Below, in pieces: positions 17,400 through 27,395 of a stretch of DNA of 64,000 nt. The notes below the pieces were generated by a model, which saw only the letters and a list, made by a program, of their open reading frames with translations, made no database searches and had not been told where the DNA came from. Every line of letters begins with the position of its first letter. Within the stretch, counting starts at the first letter, position 1. The position numbers and the translations under genes are program-made. Source of the DNA: Pyramidobacter porci (GTDB lineage: Bacteria; Synergistota; Synergistia; Synergistales; Dethiosulfovibrionaceae); the NCBI RefSeq assembly GCF_009695745.1, contig NZ_VUNH01000006.1:62001-126000 (forward strand), read 5' to 3'.

Positions 17400-18362
17400 A
17401 TGTCACTTTTTCATACGATGAACGCTCTTGAACTGCTCGACTCGCCGTCCGCAAGCGGCGAGAGCGTCAAAAAGGCGCTGACGGCCGCCGGCGTGCCGGA
17501 AAGTCAGATCTCCGTCAAAACCGTTCACGGCCCCAAAGGCAGCACCAATTTCGTCAAAACGTGGTTCTACGGTTCCGAAGGCAAACACAACGGCGGCACG
17601 GCGCCGACCATCGGCATCGTCGGCCGTCTCGGCGGTGTCGGCGCGCGTCCCGAACGGATCGGTCTCGTTTCCGACGGCGACGGCGCCGTGTCGGCCGTAG
17701 CCGTCGCCATGAAGCTGGGCGATATGGCCCAAAAAGGCGACGTCCTCAAAGGCGACGTGTTCGTCTCCACTCACATCTGCCCCAATTCTCCCACCCGCCC
17801 TCACGATCCCGTGCCTTTCATGGGTTCTCCCATCAACATGACCATCGCCAACCGCGAGGAAATGGGCGAGGAGCTGGACGCCGTTCTCTCTATCGACACG
17901 ACGCGCGGCAACCGGATCGTCAATACCCGCGGCTTCGCCATCTCGCCGACGGTCAAGGAGGGCTGGATCCTGCGCGTCAGCGAAGATCTGCTCGAGATCA
18001 TGAGCTCCGTCACAGGGGAGCTGCCCAAGGTCTTCGCCCTCAGCATGACCGACATCACGCCTTACGGCAACGGGCTCTACCATTTGAACAGCATCCTCCA
18101 GCCCTGCACGGCCACCAGGGCGCCGGTCGTCGGCGTGGCGCTGACGTCGCAGACGACAGTCCCCGGCTGCGCCACGGGCAGCTCCCAGCCTGCGGACATC
18201 GAGGCGGCCGTGCGCTTCGCCGTCGAAACGGCGAAAGCGTTCGGCGAGGGCAAGTGCAAGTTTTACGACGAAGAAGAGTTTGCGCTCACCCTCAAGCGCT
18301 ACGGAGCCATGAACAAACTTCAGGGCATGGGCGCTCTGCCGCCGGCGGATCCTCAGGCGTAA
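17400..18362 (+). CDS. DUF1177 domain-containing protein
   Basis: 320-residue soluble protein that I recognise as DUF1177, a bacterial and archaeal family without assigned function. Typical segments: TIGIVGRLGGVGARPERIGL near residue 62, GDVFVSTHICPNSPTRPHDP near 119 (conserved His/Cys/Asp set, possibly metal binding), and SIDTTRGNRIVNTRGFAISP near 162. Good ribosome site (GAGGAGG). The gap to DUF917 is 67 bases, to AroM 12 bases. Co-occurrence with OPT, DUF917 and AroM suggests one pathway; the reaction is unknown. Confidence 0.87.
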   Translation: MSLFHTMNALELLDSPSASGESVKKALTAAGVPESQISVKTVHGPKGSTNFVKTWFYGSEGKHNGGTAPTIGIVGRLGGVGARPERIGLVSDGDGAVSAVAVAMKLGDMAQKGDVLKGDVFVSTHICPNSPTRPHDPVPFMGSPINMTIANREEMGEELDAVLSIDTTRGNRIVNTRGFAISPTVKEGWILRVSEDLLEIMSSVTGELPKVFALSMTDITPYGNGLYHLNSILQPCTATRAPVVGVALTSQTTVPGCATGSSQPADIEAAVRFAVETAKAFGEGKCKFYDEEEFALTLKRYGAMNKLQGMGALPPADPQA

Positions 18363-18374
18363 GGGGCCCCGGCC

Positions 18375-19049
18375 ATGACTTTGCGCGTAGGGGCCGTTAC
18401 CATTGGGCAAACGCCAAGAGTGGATGTTACGCCCGATCTCATGAAAATTTTGGGTCCGGAAGTCGAACTCGTCGAATCGGGAGCGCTGGACGGCTTGGGC
18501 GCAGAACAGATCGCCGCCATGGCGCCGCGCCCGGGCGATTATGTGTTGGTCACGAGGATGGCCGACGGCACGTCTGTGAAAATCTGCGAACGTGCAGTGA
18601 CACCTCTGGTGCGTCAGAAGATCGCCGCTCACTTCACCGCGGGGATCCCCGCCGTCCTGCTGCTCTGCACGGGCGAGTTCCCCGACTTTCCCACCGGCGG
18701 GCTGCTGCTGAGGCCGCAGAAAATTCTGTTCAACATGGTCCAGGCCGTCGTTCCGGCCGGCGCGAAACTCGGCGTCTTCATGCCGTCGCCGGACCAGCTG
18801 GAACAGTCGTCGCAACGCTGGTCGCAGGTCACGCCGCAAAATCGTTCGATCGGCGCGTCGCCTTACGTCCGTCCCGAAGAGACGATCCCCGCCGCGGCTG
18901 AAGAACTTGCCCGCTGGGGCGCCGACGTGTTCGTCATGGACTGCATGGGCTACACGCTGGCGATGAAGGAACAGGTTCGCCGAATTACCGGCAAGCCCGT
19001 GGTCCTCGCCCGCTCCATCGCCGCGCGGGCGCTGCGCGAGCTTGTTTAG
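18375..19049 (+). CDS. AroM family protein
   Basis: 224 residues. The signature N-terminus reads VGAVTIGQTPRVDVTPDLMK (residues 5-24), as in the AroM family named after an E. coli gene beside aroL whose function is unknown. The fold resembles the Asp/Glu racemase superfamily: Cys in AVLLLCTGEFPDFP (near residue 97) and Cys in VFVMDCMGYTLAMK (near 194) sit where the paired racemase cysteines would be. It starts 12 bases after DUF1177 and is the last gene of the cluster. Confidence 0.87.
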   Translation: MTLRVGAVTIGQTPRVDVTPDLMKILGPEVELVESGALDGLGAEQIAAMAPRPGDYVLVTRMADGTSVKICERAVTPLVRQKIAAHFTAGIPAVLLLCTGEFPDFPTGGLLLRPQKILFNMVQAVVPAGAKLGVFMPSPDQLEQSSQRWSQVTPQNRSIGASPYVRPEETIPAAAEELARWGADVFVMDCMGYTLAMKEQVRRITGKPVVLARSIAARALRELV

Positions 19050-19102
19050 ACGGCGGAATTGGAACGGCGTCGGCACATTTCATTCCCAACGCCCGATTGG
19101 AA

Positions 19103-19118
19103 TGTTCCACGTGGAACA
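19103..19118. other. parS-type ParB binding site (16-bp palindrome), site 1
   Basis: TGTTCCACGTGGAACA, a perfect palindrome and a member of the ParB/Spo0J parS consensus. It is intergenic, between the AroM gene and the efflux operon. An identical copy lies at 58879-58894. Confidence 0.8.
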
Positions 19119-19179
19119 TTTTTCGCAAACCAAGTCATTGCAATGAGTCAACTTACATGATGTAAAAGAAATAGACATT

Positions 19180-19217
19180 CGGCCCGTTCCGGTTTCGCGC
19201 CAAACCGGAACGGGCCG
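19180..19217. terminator. Perfect 16-bp hairpin, GC-rich hairpin family member 1
   Basis: CGGCCCGTTCCGGTTT pairs perfectly with AAACCGGAACGGGCCG across a 6-base loop. It lies in the 313-base gap between two convergent transcripts (AroM on plus, efflux operon on minus) and has only weak T-runs. Related hairpins occur at 26023 and 36215. Nothing else but the parS site is seen in this gap. Confidence 0.5.
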
Positions 19218-19362
19218 AGCGTCGTCTGACGGCTTTCGTCGACAGGAGGACACGTTTTTCGGCATGGACAGGGACTGCGGTCAAGGGAGCTGCCGCGGTC
19301 CACAAATATCGCCGTATGAGAAACGCGCGAAATGAAGTTTGCGCTTCGCAAGCGCGAAAAAG

Positions 19363-20847
19363 CTACCGTCCGCGCTTGACGGCGCCGGAGATCGGTTGAA
19401 GTCTTCCTTCCGGGGACAAAGGCGCCCAGCCTCCTCCGAGGGCCTTGTAAAGCCTGATCAGAGCGCCGGTCATGCTGCCGGCGTTCGCCGCCAGGCCGTC
19501 CTCCAGAGACAGGAGCGCGCCCTGGGCCCCCAGCACGTCGCTGAAATCGGACAGTCCGTGACGATAGCGGTCTTCGGCAAGTTCAAGCGTGCGCCGGGCC
19601 GCCGAACGCCCGGCTTCCAGGGACTGCCGGCGCAGATTTTCCTGACCGTAAGCCGCAAGGGCGTCGCGTACTTCGGCGGCAGCCTTCAGCACGGTCTTTT
19701 CATAGGCGGCCAGCAGCGCCTTTTCACGCGCGCCCTGCGCTCGGACGTTGCGGCGCAGGGCGCCCGCGTTGAAGAGCGGCCAGCTGAGGATCAGGGGGCC
19801 GATCGAAAATCCCTGCGACCGGGGCGAGAAAAGGTTTCCTGAATTCAGTGATTCGAAACCGACGGAACCCGACAGGCGCAGTTGAGGGGCAAGCTCGGCG
19901 GCGGCCCCTTTTTTCCGCGCCGTCTGCGCGGCCAGACGGCGCTCGGCCATGCGGATATCCGGGCGTTGGCGCAGCGTCTCGGCGGGGATCCCCGTCACAA
20001 GAACGTCTTTCGCTCGGGGGACCGGAGCAGGGGAAGCCAGCGCGTCGTTCAGAGAACCGGGGATCTCTCCGATCAAAATGGAAAGGGCGTTGCTCTTCGC
20101 TTCCAGAGCCGACCTCAGCGGCGGAATACCGGCCCGGGCCGACTCCAGGCCGTACCGCGCCTGCTGTTCCGCCAGTTCGTCGCTCAGGCCGGCTGCCCGG
20201 CGCGAGGCGACGAGACGAAGCATGTCCTCCTGACGCAGGACGTTCCGTTCCATTACGTCGATCCTGGCTTGGAGCGAACGATAATCGGCATAGTTCAGCG
20301 CCACCTCGGCGGCGACCGAGACCCAGACGTTCTGCAGCCCGGCGACCTCGGCTTCCAGGTCGGCGCGTCGCGCCGAAGCGCCCCGGCGCAGCCGGCCGAA
20401 CAGGTCGATCTCCCACGAAGCGTCGAACCCCAAACGGTGTCCGCTGCGTTCTCCCGTTCCTCCCGCGTTGTCGGAAATCCGGCTTCTATGGGTTTTTCCG
20501 CCCAGGCTGACGGCCGGCGAGAGACCGGCCTCGGCAATGCCCAGCGCTGCCCGCGCTTCGTAGACCCGCGCCAGAGCGGCGTCCATGTCCTTATTATGCT
20601 TCAGGGCGCGAACGATCAGTTCCGGCAGAAGCTCATCGTCCAGCGCGTCCCACCATCTGGCCAGAATCGATGCGGAAAGCCGCTCTCCGTTTGCCGAAGA
20701 AGCCGTCAAAGGATATCGTTCCGCCAGATGCAGCCAGCCGCCTTCATTTGCCTTTTCCGTCTTCCGCGCGGCGCGTCCCTGCGGACAAAACAGTGCCGTC
20801 AGCGCCGTTATCGCCAGCGCGGCAAGCGCGAATTTTTTGCCGTTCAT
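19363..20847 (-). CDS. RND efflux outer-membrane factor (NodT/OprM family)
   Basis: 494-residue TolC-like outer-membrane channel of a tripartite efflux pump. The signal sequence is residues 1-26 ([20 protein letters not shown]); a Cys follows but the lipobox is not canonical. Two repeats of the OEP helical domain follow, with the NodT markers [20 protein letters not shown] (about 66-85), [21 protein letters not shown] (about 142-162) and [11 protein letters not shown] (about 352-362). It is the last gene of the MFP-RND-OMF operon; its ATG overlaps the RND stop by four bases, so the two are translationally coupled. Confidence 0.9.
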   Translation of the reverse strand: MNGKKFALAALAITALTALFCPQGRAARKTEKANEGGWLHLAERYPLTASSANGERLSASILARWWDALDDELLPELIVRALKHNKDMDAALARVYEARAALGIAEAGLSPAVSLGGKTHRSRISDNAGGTGERSGHRLGFDASWEIDLFGRLRRGASARRADLEAEVAGLQNVWVSVAAEVALNYADYRSLQARIDVMERNVLRQEDMLRLVASRRAAGLSDELAEQQARYGLESARAGIPPLRSALEAKSNALSILIGEIPGSLNDALASPAPVPRAKDVLVTGIPAETLRQRPDIRMAERRLAAQTARKKGAAAELAPQLRLSGSVGFESLNSGNLFSPRSQGFSIGPLILSWPLFNAGALRRNVRAQGAREKALLAAYEKTVLKAAAEVRDALAAYGQENLRRQSLEAGRSAARRTLELAEDRYRHGLSDFSDVLGAQGALLSLEDGLAANAGSMTGALIRLYKALGGGWAPLSPEGRLQPISGAVKRGR

Positions 20848-23800
20848 AGCGTCGGTCTCACCTCGTCTTCTTCGGCGCGGCGGCGGGAGCGCCGCCGTTT
20901 CGCAAGCCTTTCAAACAGGACGAACAGCCCGGGGATCAGGAAAACTCCCAATGCCGTGGCGATCGCCATCCCGAACACCATGACGCTGCCGACCGCCCTT
21001 CGGCTGGCCGACGAGGCGCCTGCGGCAAAAAGCATGGGCAGGATGCCGAACACACAGGTCAGCCCCGTCATCAGCACGGCGCGATATCGTTCATGGGCGG
21101 CCTGCGAGGCCGCGTCGAGGATCGACAGTCCGTTCCGTTCCCGCAGCGCTTTGGCGAACTCGACGATGAGGATGGCGTTCTTCGAGGCCAGTCCCACAAG
21201 CAGAAGAATCCCCAGCTGGGCGTAGACGCTCAGCGACACCTTCATGATCCACACTCCGGCCAGAGCGCCGCCAAAAGCCGTCGCCAGCGACAGGAGCACC
21301 GACAGGGGCAGCGTCCAACTCTCGTATTGAGCCACCAGGAAAAGATAGCTGAAGAGCAGCGCCAGCAACAGCACGCGGCTCAGTTCGCCGGATTCGCCGG
21401 TGCGCTTTTCCTGAAAGCTCATGCCGGACCACTCGTAGCCATAGCCTTCGGGCAGTTCTTTTGCCAGCTCTTCAAGGAGATCCATTCCCCGCCCGGTGCT
21501 GACGTCAGGCTTGAGCCTTACGGTAACGGCGGCTGCGGGATAGAGGTTGTAGCGGTCCACTTCACTCGGCCCCAAGCTTTTTTCCGTCGTCGCCAGAGCG
21601 CTCAAGGGCACCTGCCGTCCGGTCCTGGCGCGGACATGGATCTGCGCCATCCCGTCGACGTCCTGCCGAAACGGCGCGTCCGCTCCCAGAAGGACCTTGT
21701 TGGTCTGGTTCCCGAGATTGACGTCGTTCACGTAGTAAGTGCCGAAATAGCACTGAAGCGTCGAAAAAACCGACGAGATCGGCACGTTCAGGTCTTCCGC
21801 CTTGGCGCGGTCGACGTTGAGACGCACATGAGGCACGTCGGCGGTGTAAGGGCTGTAACTGAACAGCACCTCCGGACATCGGGCGAGACGTCCCTGAAAA
21901 TCCAAGAGCACCCGATGCAGTTCGGCGGGATCGAATCCTCGGCGCGACTGGAGACGGAAGTCGATCCCCCCGCTCAGACTGACGCCGAGAACGGGCGGCA
22001 GCGTGAACACCATCACCCGCGCTTCCGCGACCGAAGCAGCGATGCCGCGAAGTTTCGCCATGACGGAGTCCAGATCCTGCCCCTCGCGCGCGTAGCGTTC
22101 CGACCAGTCTTTGAGAGTCACCCAGACAGAGCCCACGCTCTCGTCAGCTCCGAATCCGCCGATGAAGTTGTTGCCGGGAAAGCCCAGGACCCATTCGACT
22201 CCCGGCACGTCTTCTACCCGGCGGCACAGCTTTTCGATCAAAGGGACCGCCCGGCTCCTGGTAGCCCCTTCGGGCAGATGGGCGACGAGAAAAGCGCAGC
22301 CCTGATCTTCGTCGGGCAGAAACGACGTGGGGGTCTTCCTCTGCATGAACCATCCCGCGCCGCCGATCAGAAGAAACAGCAGCAGCGTCACGACGGAACG
22401 GCGGGCGATCCATAACGATCCCTTTACATAGCTGGAACGGGCCCGTTCCAGCAGACGGTTGAACCATGCGAGCGGACCTTTCGCCGCCGGCGCAGCGGTG
22501 GAAAGCAGGGACGCGCACATCACGGGGCTGAGCGTCAGCGCGACGACCAGTGAAGACAAAACGGCGAGGGCGATGGTGACCGCAAACTGCCGGTAGATGA
22601 TGCCGGTCATCCCCTTCATGAAAGCCACGGGGACGAAGATCGCCAGGAACACCAGCGTCGTGGCGACCATAGGCGCGGTGATGTCCTTCATGGCGCGGAG
22701 CGTTGCCGAGCGGGCGTCGGCACCGTCCCGTTCCATGACGAACTGCACCCGCTCCACCACGAGAATGGCGTCGTCCACCACCGTGCCGATCACCAGGATG
22801 AACCCGAACAGCGTCAGGATGTTGAGACTGTATCCCAGGGCGAGCAGCCCGGCGAGCGCGAACAGCAGGGATACAGGGATAGCCGCCACGGGCACCAGAG
22901 TCGTTCTCCAGCTCTGCAGGAACAGGTAACACACGACGACAACCAGCAGACAGGTGAGCCCCAGCGTCGCGAGGATCTCCACGAAAGACGCTCTGACGAA
23001 AGCCGTCGCGTCGTAGACGATCGCCATTTCCATGTCGTTCGGGAAATCCTGCTCCAGACGGGCTATCTGAGCCCTGATCGCCGCCATGACCTCCAAGGCG
23101 TTGGAGCCCGGCGACTGGCTGATCTTCAGGCTGGACGAGGGCGCCCCGTTGACAAACCCTTCGAAGCCGTAACTCTCGGCTCCGATCTCGACGCGGGCGA
23201 TTTGGCCGAGAGTGACGCGACTGCCGTCGGCCCCCGTGCGCACGATCACGTTTCTAAAATCCTCCGTGTCGTTCAGACGTCCTTTCGTTTCGAGAGAATA
23301 AGCTATCGGAGTCCCTTCGTTGCCCGGGGCCATCCCCACGGCTCCGATAGCCGCCTGCCGGTTCTGGCTCCGTATCGCCGCCACCATGTCGTCGACGGAA
23401 AGCCCCAGGTTGGCGATGCGCTCCGGATCCAGCCAGACTCTGAGACTTCGCCCCGAACCGATGAGGAACGAGTCTCCCACGCCGTCGATGCGGTCGATGG
23501 CGTCTTTGACGTTGTTTTTCATGTAATCGTTCAACGCCAGCAGGTCGTGGGTCCCGCCGGGAGAGACCAAACTCAGCTGAGCGATGGGCGACATGAATAC
23601 CGGCAACGCCGAGAGTCCGCGGGCGACTACTTCGGCGGGCAACTGAGGCAAGGCGAGCTGCATTCGATTCTGCACCCGGACCAGCGCCATATCCGGATCG
23701 GTGCCGAGCTCGAAAGTCACGCTCATGACGTACGCTCCGGAATCCGAAGCCGACGACGACAGATACATCATGCCTTCGACGCCGTTGACGGCTTTTTCCA

Positions 23801-23996
23801 GCGGCGCTCCTACCGTGTCGGACACGACCTGAGCCGACGCACCGGGATAAACGGTCGAGACGCGTATCGTCGGCGGCACGATCTCGGGGTACTGGGCGAT
23901 GGGAAGCAGAAAGAGCGCCAGCACTCCGACGACGGACATGAGAAGAGAAAGAACGACAGCGAAACGCGGACGATCGATGAAGAACTTCGAGATCAT
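20844..23996 (-). CDS. RND efflux transporter, HAE1 family (AcrB/MexB-like)
   Basis: 1050-residue proton-driven inner-membrane pump, the usual length. Start [20 protein letters not shown] gives TM1. The paired TM4 aspartates for proton relay occur in [20 protein letters not shown] (near residues 397-416). The GKGxTG-like region, large periplasmic loops after TM1 and TM7, and the C-terminal [11 protein letters not shown] tail are present. It forms a trimer with the adaptor encoded upstream and the channel encoded downstream, and exports hydrophobic drugs, bile-type compounds or metabolites. Starts seven bases after the adaptor stop. Likely repressed by the MarR protein encoded upstream. Confidence 0.95.
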   Translation of the reverse strand: MISKFFIDRPRFAVVLSLLMSVVGVLALFLLPIAQYPEIVPPTIRVSTVYPGASAQVVSDTVGAPLEKAVNGVEGMMYLSSSASDSGAYVMSVTFELGTDPDMALVRVQNRMQLALPQLPAEVVARGLSALPVFMSPIAQLSLVSPGGTHDLLALNDYMKNNVKDAIDRIDGVGDSFLIGSGRSLRVWLDPERIANLGLSVDDMVAAIRSQNRQAAIGAVGMAPGNEGTPIAYSLETKGRLNDTEDFRNVIVRTGADGSRVTLGQIARVEIGAESYGFEGFVNGAPSSSLKISQSPGSNALEVMAAIRAQIARLEQDFPNDMEMAIVYDATAFVRASFVEILATLGLTCLLVVVVCYLFLQSWRTTLVPVAAIPVSLLFALAGLLALGYSLNILTLFGFILVIGTVVDDAILVVERVQFVMERDGADARSATLRAMKDITAPMVATTLVFLAIFVPVAFMKGMTGIIYRQFAVTIALAVLSSLVVALTLSPVMCASLLSTAAPAAKGPLAWFNRLLERARSSYVKGSLWIARRSVVTLLLFLLIGGAGWFMQRKTPTSFLPDEDQGCAFLVAHLPEGATRSRAVPLIEKLCRRVEDVPGVEWVLGFPGNNFIGGFGADESVGSVWVTLKDWSERYAREGQDLDSVMAKLRGIAASVAEARVMVFTLPPVLGVSLSGGIDFRLQSRRGFDPAELHRVLLDFQGRLARCPEVLFSYSPYTADVPHVRLNVDRAKAEDLNVPISSVFSTLQCYFGTYYVNDVNLGNQTNKVLLGADAPFRQDVDGMAQIHVRARTGRQVPLSALATTEKSLGPSEVDRYNLYPAAAVTVRLKPDVSTGRGMDLLEELAKELPEGYGYEWSGMSFQEKRTGESGELSRVLLLALLFSYLFLVAQYESWTLPLSVLLSLATAFGGALAGVWIMKVSLSVYAQLGILLLVGLASKNAILIVEFAKALRERNGLSILDAASQAAHERYRAVLMTGLTCVFGILPMLFAAGASSASRRAVGSVMVFGMAIATALGVFLIPGLFVLFERLAKRRRSRRRAEEDEVRPTL

Positions 23997-24003
23997 GACG
24001 CCG

Positions 24004-25176
24004 TCACCGTTCCTCAGCGGGCGCTGTTGCCGTTACGGCGCTGCCGTGCCGCACGCGCTGCATCCCCCGGCGCACGATGCGGTCGCCGGGCGCCAGACCT
24101 TCGACGATCTCGGCAAGCCCGTCCGCGGTCTGACCGACGACGACGGAACGGCGAGAGACGATCCCGCCGTCGTCGACGAACCAGACGAAATCGCCCTGCC
24201 GGTCGGAAACGACCGTTTCTTGCGGCACAATCAGGACCGGTCCCGCAGAACGGAGCACCCGGAGCGTCACCACTTCTCCCGGCACCAACAATCCGTCCGG
24301 ATTGTCGAAGCGGCAGCGCGCGAGGATGGCCCCTGTTCCGGGATTCATGCGATTATCGATAAAATCCGGACGCCCCTGGCCGGAGAGCTCCGCGCCGCCA
24401 GGCAGGACGGCGCGAACCGAGAATGTACCGGCGCCCTTCGCGCCGCCGGCGAAAAACGCCCGGCCGGCGAGATACTCGCGATCGGACAGAGCGAATGAGA
24501 CGCGTATAGGGTCGGTCTGCACCACCCGTGCGAGCGGGGTGGCCGAAGTCACGTAATTGCCGCGGGTGACCAGAGCCGCCCCGATGCGGCCGTCGATCGG
24601 CGAACAGATTTTCGTTCGTTCCAGGTCGATCTCGGCCATGCTCAGGGCCGCCGTCGCCCTCCGTACTTTGGCCCGGGCGTCGAGCACGGCGCAGCGAGCG
24701 TCGTCAAGGGCCGACGCCGTGACCGAGCGTTTATCGGCAGCCTCCATGCGTTTGAGGAGGCGCTGCGCTCTGTCCCTGTCGGCCTGGGCCTGAGCGAGTT
24801 CCGCCCTGCGCAGTTCCGCCGCCGCGGAGAAAGATTTCCGATCCAAACTGAAAAGCAGTTGTCCCTCTTTCACTTCGCTGCCTTCCAGGAATTCGACCTT
24901 TTCGATGACGGCCGACACCTGCGGACGAAGTTCGACCGCCTGAACAGCTTCCACGTGCCCGATATATTCTTGGGTCAGCGTCATGTCTTTTTCCTTCGCT
25001 ACGAAGAGCTCCACAGGGACGGGGCGGTTCGGAGACGGAGCCGCTTTCGCCGCAGGCAGGTTTGCCGAAACGATATGGACAAACAGGACGGCGAAAAGGG
25101 AAAGCCGCGTCGCCCTCCGCCCCTGCAGACAAGAGGGCCGCGCCGCGCACAGATATGATTTCCTTGTACTGCTCAT
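24004..25176 (-). CDS. RND efflux periplasmic adaptor (membrane fusion protein)
   Basis: 390-residue adaptor linking pump and channel. The N-terminal export signal spans residues about 24-46 ([20 protein letters not shown]), followed by [20 protein letters not shown], the standard first lipoyl half-motif. An alpha-helical hairpin lies at about 115-190, the second lipoyl half follows with [20 protein letters not shown] (about 199-218), then beta-barrel and membrane-proximal domains. First gene of the operon; start preceded by GGAAGGAG. A 25-base palindromic operator lies about 110 bases upstream. Confidence 0.93.
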   Translation of the reverse strand: MSSTRKSYLCAARPSCLQGRRATRLSLFAVLFVHIVSANLPAAKAAPSPNRPVPVELFVAKEKDMTLTQEYIGHVEAVQAVELRPQVSAVIEKVEFLEGSEVKEGQLLFSLDRKSFSAAAELRRAELAQAQADRDRAQRLLKRMEAADKRSVTASALDDARCAVLDARAKVRRATAALSMAEIDLERTKICSPIDGRIGAALVTRGNYVTSATPLARVVQTDPIRVSFALSDREYLAGRAFFAGGAKGAGTFSVRAVLPGGAELSGQGRPDFIDNRMNPGTGAILARCRFDNPDGLLVPGEVVTLRVLRSAGPVLIVPQETVVSDRQGDFVWFVDDGGIVSRRSVVVGQTADGLAEIVEGLAPGDRIVRRGMQRVRHGSAVTATAPAEER

Positions 25177-25283
25177 CTGAACTTACTCCTTCCTTCAGAG
25201 TCTTTCGGCGTTTCGAGGCCGACTTCGATCGCGAGACGGGACAAAGCTTTGCCTGCCGAAAAAGTCTCTTTAAAAATGGGGCG

Positions 25284-25308
25284 AAAGAGTATAGCAGCTA
25301 TACTCTTT
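25284..25308. promoter_or_regulatory. Palindromic operator upstream of the efflux operon
   Basis: AAAGAGTATAG-CAG-CTATACTCTTT, perfect 11-base arms. The core TATAG-N3-CTATA recurs at 25846-25858 in front of marR. TATACT within it could serve as a -10 element, so binding would block transcription. Confidence 0.7.
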
Positions 25309-25370
25309 ACCTAAAAAAATTCCTTCCCGTTCTCCGGAAAGCTTTTCGAAATTCGGAAACTTCCGCTTCT

Positions 25371-25835
25371 TCATTCCATAAACTTGTCAAGTTTTTCCTC
25401 GAGCATGCTGAAAAAGCTCCACAAAAAAGCTTTGTTCGCCTCCGAATAATCCGCAAGGATATCGCTGAACACTTTCTCGTATTTCCGATGGAGCTCTTCG
25501 TGACTCAGGTAAGCCGTCTCTCCTTTCGGCGTCAATTTGAGTGTCAGCCGCGACAGATTGGCGGGGTCCGTTTCCTTGACGACCATCCCTTTGCGCTGCA
25601 ACTTCATCAGAGTCTGGGAAACGGCGCCCTTGGTGACGCCCAGTATATCGGCCAGCCCCGTGACATGGATCCCCTCGTTTTCCTTAATTGCCTTCAGCAT
25701 GTGGATCTCGGCTTCATAGAGGGGCTGATCGGTCCTGAAATATCGGGCTTTCTTGTCGATATCCATGGTTTTGCTCACAATCCGCAGAAAAGCATAACTG
25801 GGTCTTGACTTGTTTTTTAATTTCATGTCCATCAT
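25371..25835 (-). CDS. MarR family transcriptional regulator (efflux operon)
   Basis: 154-residue winged-helix repressor. The central HTH lies at residues about 55-95 (IHVTGLADILGVTKGAVSQT, then LMKLQRKGMVVKET), with N- and C-terminal dimerisation helices. It lies directly upstream of, and in the same orientation as, the MFP-RND-OMF genes, separated by 194 bases that hold a palindromic operator. A second site with the same core sits 10 bases before its own start, indicating autoregulation plus control of the pump. Confidence 0.92.
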   Translation of the reverse strand: MMDMKLKNKSRPSYAFLRIVSKTMDIDKKARYFRTDQPLYEAEIHMLKAIKENEGIHVTGLADILGVTKGAVSQTLMKLQRKGMVVKETDPANLSRLTLKLTPKGETAYLSHEELHRKYEKVFSDILADYSEANKAFLWSFFSMLEEKLDKFME

Positions 25836-25845
25836 GGTAAAAGTA

Positions 25846-25858
25846 TATAGCCACTATA
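25846..25858. promoter_or_regulatory. Second MarR operator, TATAG-CCA-CTATA
   Basis: Same core and same 3-base centre as the palindrome at 25284-25308, positioned just before the marR start codon. Confidence 0.6.
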
Positions 25859-26022
25859 CGCCTATGTCAACTTTCTATCCTGCGTCTCGGGAGGACATGT
25901 TCCGCACACTAAAAAACTCTTTTTGCCGCCAAGTTTTGCACATGGATCGTCTGATGCGGAACGATCTGCGCGGACGAAGTTGCCGCAGGCAATCCAAACG
26001 CTTATCGGCAAGAGTAAACGAT

Positions 26023-26060
26023 CCGCCCCTCTCGATTTCGCGCGAAACCGGGAGGGGCGG
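26023..26060. terminator. GC-rich hairpin, family member 2
   Basis: CCGCCCCTC pairs with GAGGGGCGG and pairing continues almost to the centre through TTTCG/CGAAA, with one mismatch and one wobble. Followed on the plus strand by CGTTTTTG. It lies 28 bases after the LysR stop (minus strand), so it probably terminates that gene and may act both ways. Confidence 0.6.
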
Positions 26061-26087
26061 CGTTTTTGTTCTCCGTCGAGAGGGTTC

Positions 26088-26999
26088 CTACCGTGCCCGG
26101 CTGCCGTAGATGGAGTCCAAGCGGGCCTGAAAGCGGGCGATGAATTTTTTCTCGCGCGGGTTCAACGGATAGGAGATCTGGTGCAGCATGTAAACGCTGG
26201 ACATGGGGCCGTCGGAGATGCGGCGCATGACGATGTTGGGGATGCTCTGTTCCAGATCGGGATCCATGGGCAGGATGGCGACGTAGTTATGGCGGATGGC
26301 GTCCTGCAGGGCGCCGCGGTCGAAGATGTTGAGTATCTCGCAGCTGCTGTCCAGTCCGAAAGCGCCGAGCCAGTCATCGCTGTTGAAGGTGTCGTAAGCG
26401 ACGATAGGGCAGGTCTTGAGCTGAGCGGTGGTGACGGCGCGGAAACGGCTCAGGTAATGGTTCATGGAAACGACGGCTACGGGAGGCACATTGACGGCCA
26501 GAGGCGTCATCTTGATATGATACTTCTGCATTTCCAAGTGATAGAGGTTGCGGCGGCTGTCGAGGCAGGAGACGATGGAGAGGCGATAGGTCTGGTCCAT
26601 CACGTCGCGAATGGCCTGGCGGATGCCGGTCTCTTTGATGTTGTCCTGCAGAGAGGCTTCGGGGAATTCGTTGCGAAACTGCATGAAGCTGCACATGAGC
26701 AGCGACGACCACGTGCCGCAGATGGAGAGATTCTTCTGGCTGTCGAAAAGAAGGGGAATGCGTCGGATGCGCTCTGCCTCGGAGATGATGAGTTTGGCCG
26801 ACAACAGCAGCATTTTGCCTTCGGAGGTGAGCTCTATGCCGGAGTTTTTGCGCCGAAAGACGTTGAAATTCAGTTCCTGTTCCAGCTGCTTGATAGCGGT
26901 GCTTAGCGACGGCTGCGCCACGTAGAGGTTTTGGGCGGCCTTGTTGATGGAACCGCACTTGCTGATTTCAATCACGTATTCCAGCTGTTTCAAGTTCAT
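26088..26999 (-). CDS. LysR family transcriptional regulator
   Basis: 303 residues. The HTH is at 1-60 (CGSINKAAQNLYVAQPSLST, then AIKQLEQELNFNVF). The effector domain is residues about 90-295. Start MNLKQLEYVIEI with GGAGGTGA upstream. Divergent from the ureohydrolase/YjiH pair starting at 27396 across a 396-base AT-rich gap, which makes that pair its probable target. Confidence 0.92.
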   Translation of the reverse strand: MNLKQLEYVIEISKCGSINKAAQNLYVAQPSLSTAIKQLEQELNFNVFRRKNSGIELTSEGKMLLLSAKLIISEAERIRRIPLLFDSQKNLSICGTWSSLLMCSFMQFRNEFPEASLQDNIKETGIRQAIRDVMDQTYRLSIVSCLDSRRNLYHLEMQKYHIKMTPLAVNVPPVAVVSMNHYLSRFRAVTTAQLKTCPIVAYDTFNSDDWLGAFGLDSSCEILNIFDRGALQDAIRHNYVAILPMDPDLEQSIPNIVMRRISDGPMSSVYMLHQISYPLNPREKKFIARFQARLDSIYGSRAR

Positions 27000-27395
27000 T
27001 CTGTCACCTCCTTTTGCGTTTGGGCTGCGTCACACCGTCGGTGAACACGTTTTCTTTCATGGAGACCTGTCATGCGGAAACGATTTTTTTCTCTCATAAA
27101 AACAGTTTATCATTTTATAAGAAGAAAGGGACATATGAATTACCTGATAATTTATAATATTTTCAGGATAAATCGTTCGTCACTTTGTCTATCGAGGCGC
27201 ATCCTTTTTCGATAATATGAAGCAGATCTATAAATATTGTTTTGTAAATGTTTTTAAGAGTCGTGAATGATATAGGTCATTATTTTTTCAGTATAAGTAC
27301 AAAAACAAAGCCCCGTGATATCGTCAAGGCGCAGAGAGACCGGTACTCTGAGCGTCAATGAAATTCATCCAAAAAAATCATAGGGGGAATATTTG
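27000..27395. promoter_or_regulatory. Divergent regulatory region, LysR / ureohydrolase
   Basis: AT-rich gap (for example the stretch around 27145-27170) unlike the GC-rich genes on both sides. It must hold the promoters of both divergent units and the LysR sites; I cannot single out a convincing promoter. No gene seen. Confidence 0.4.
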
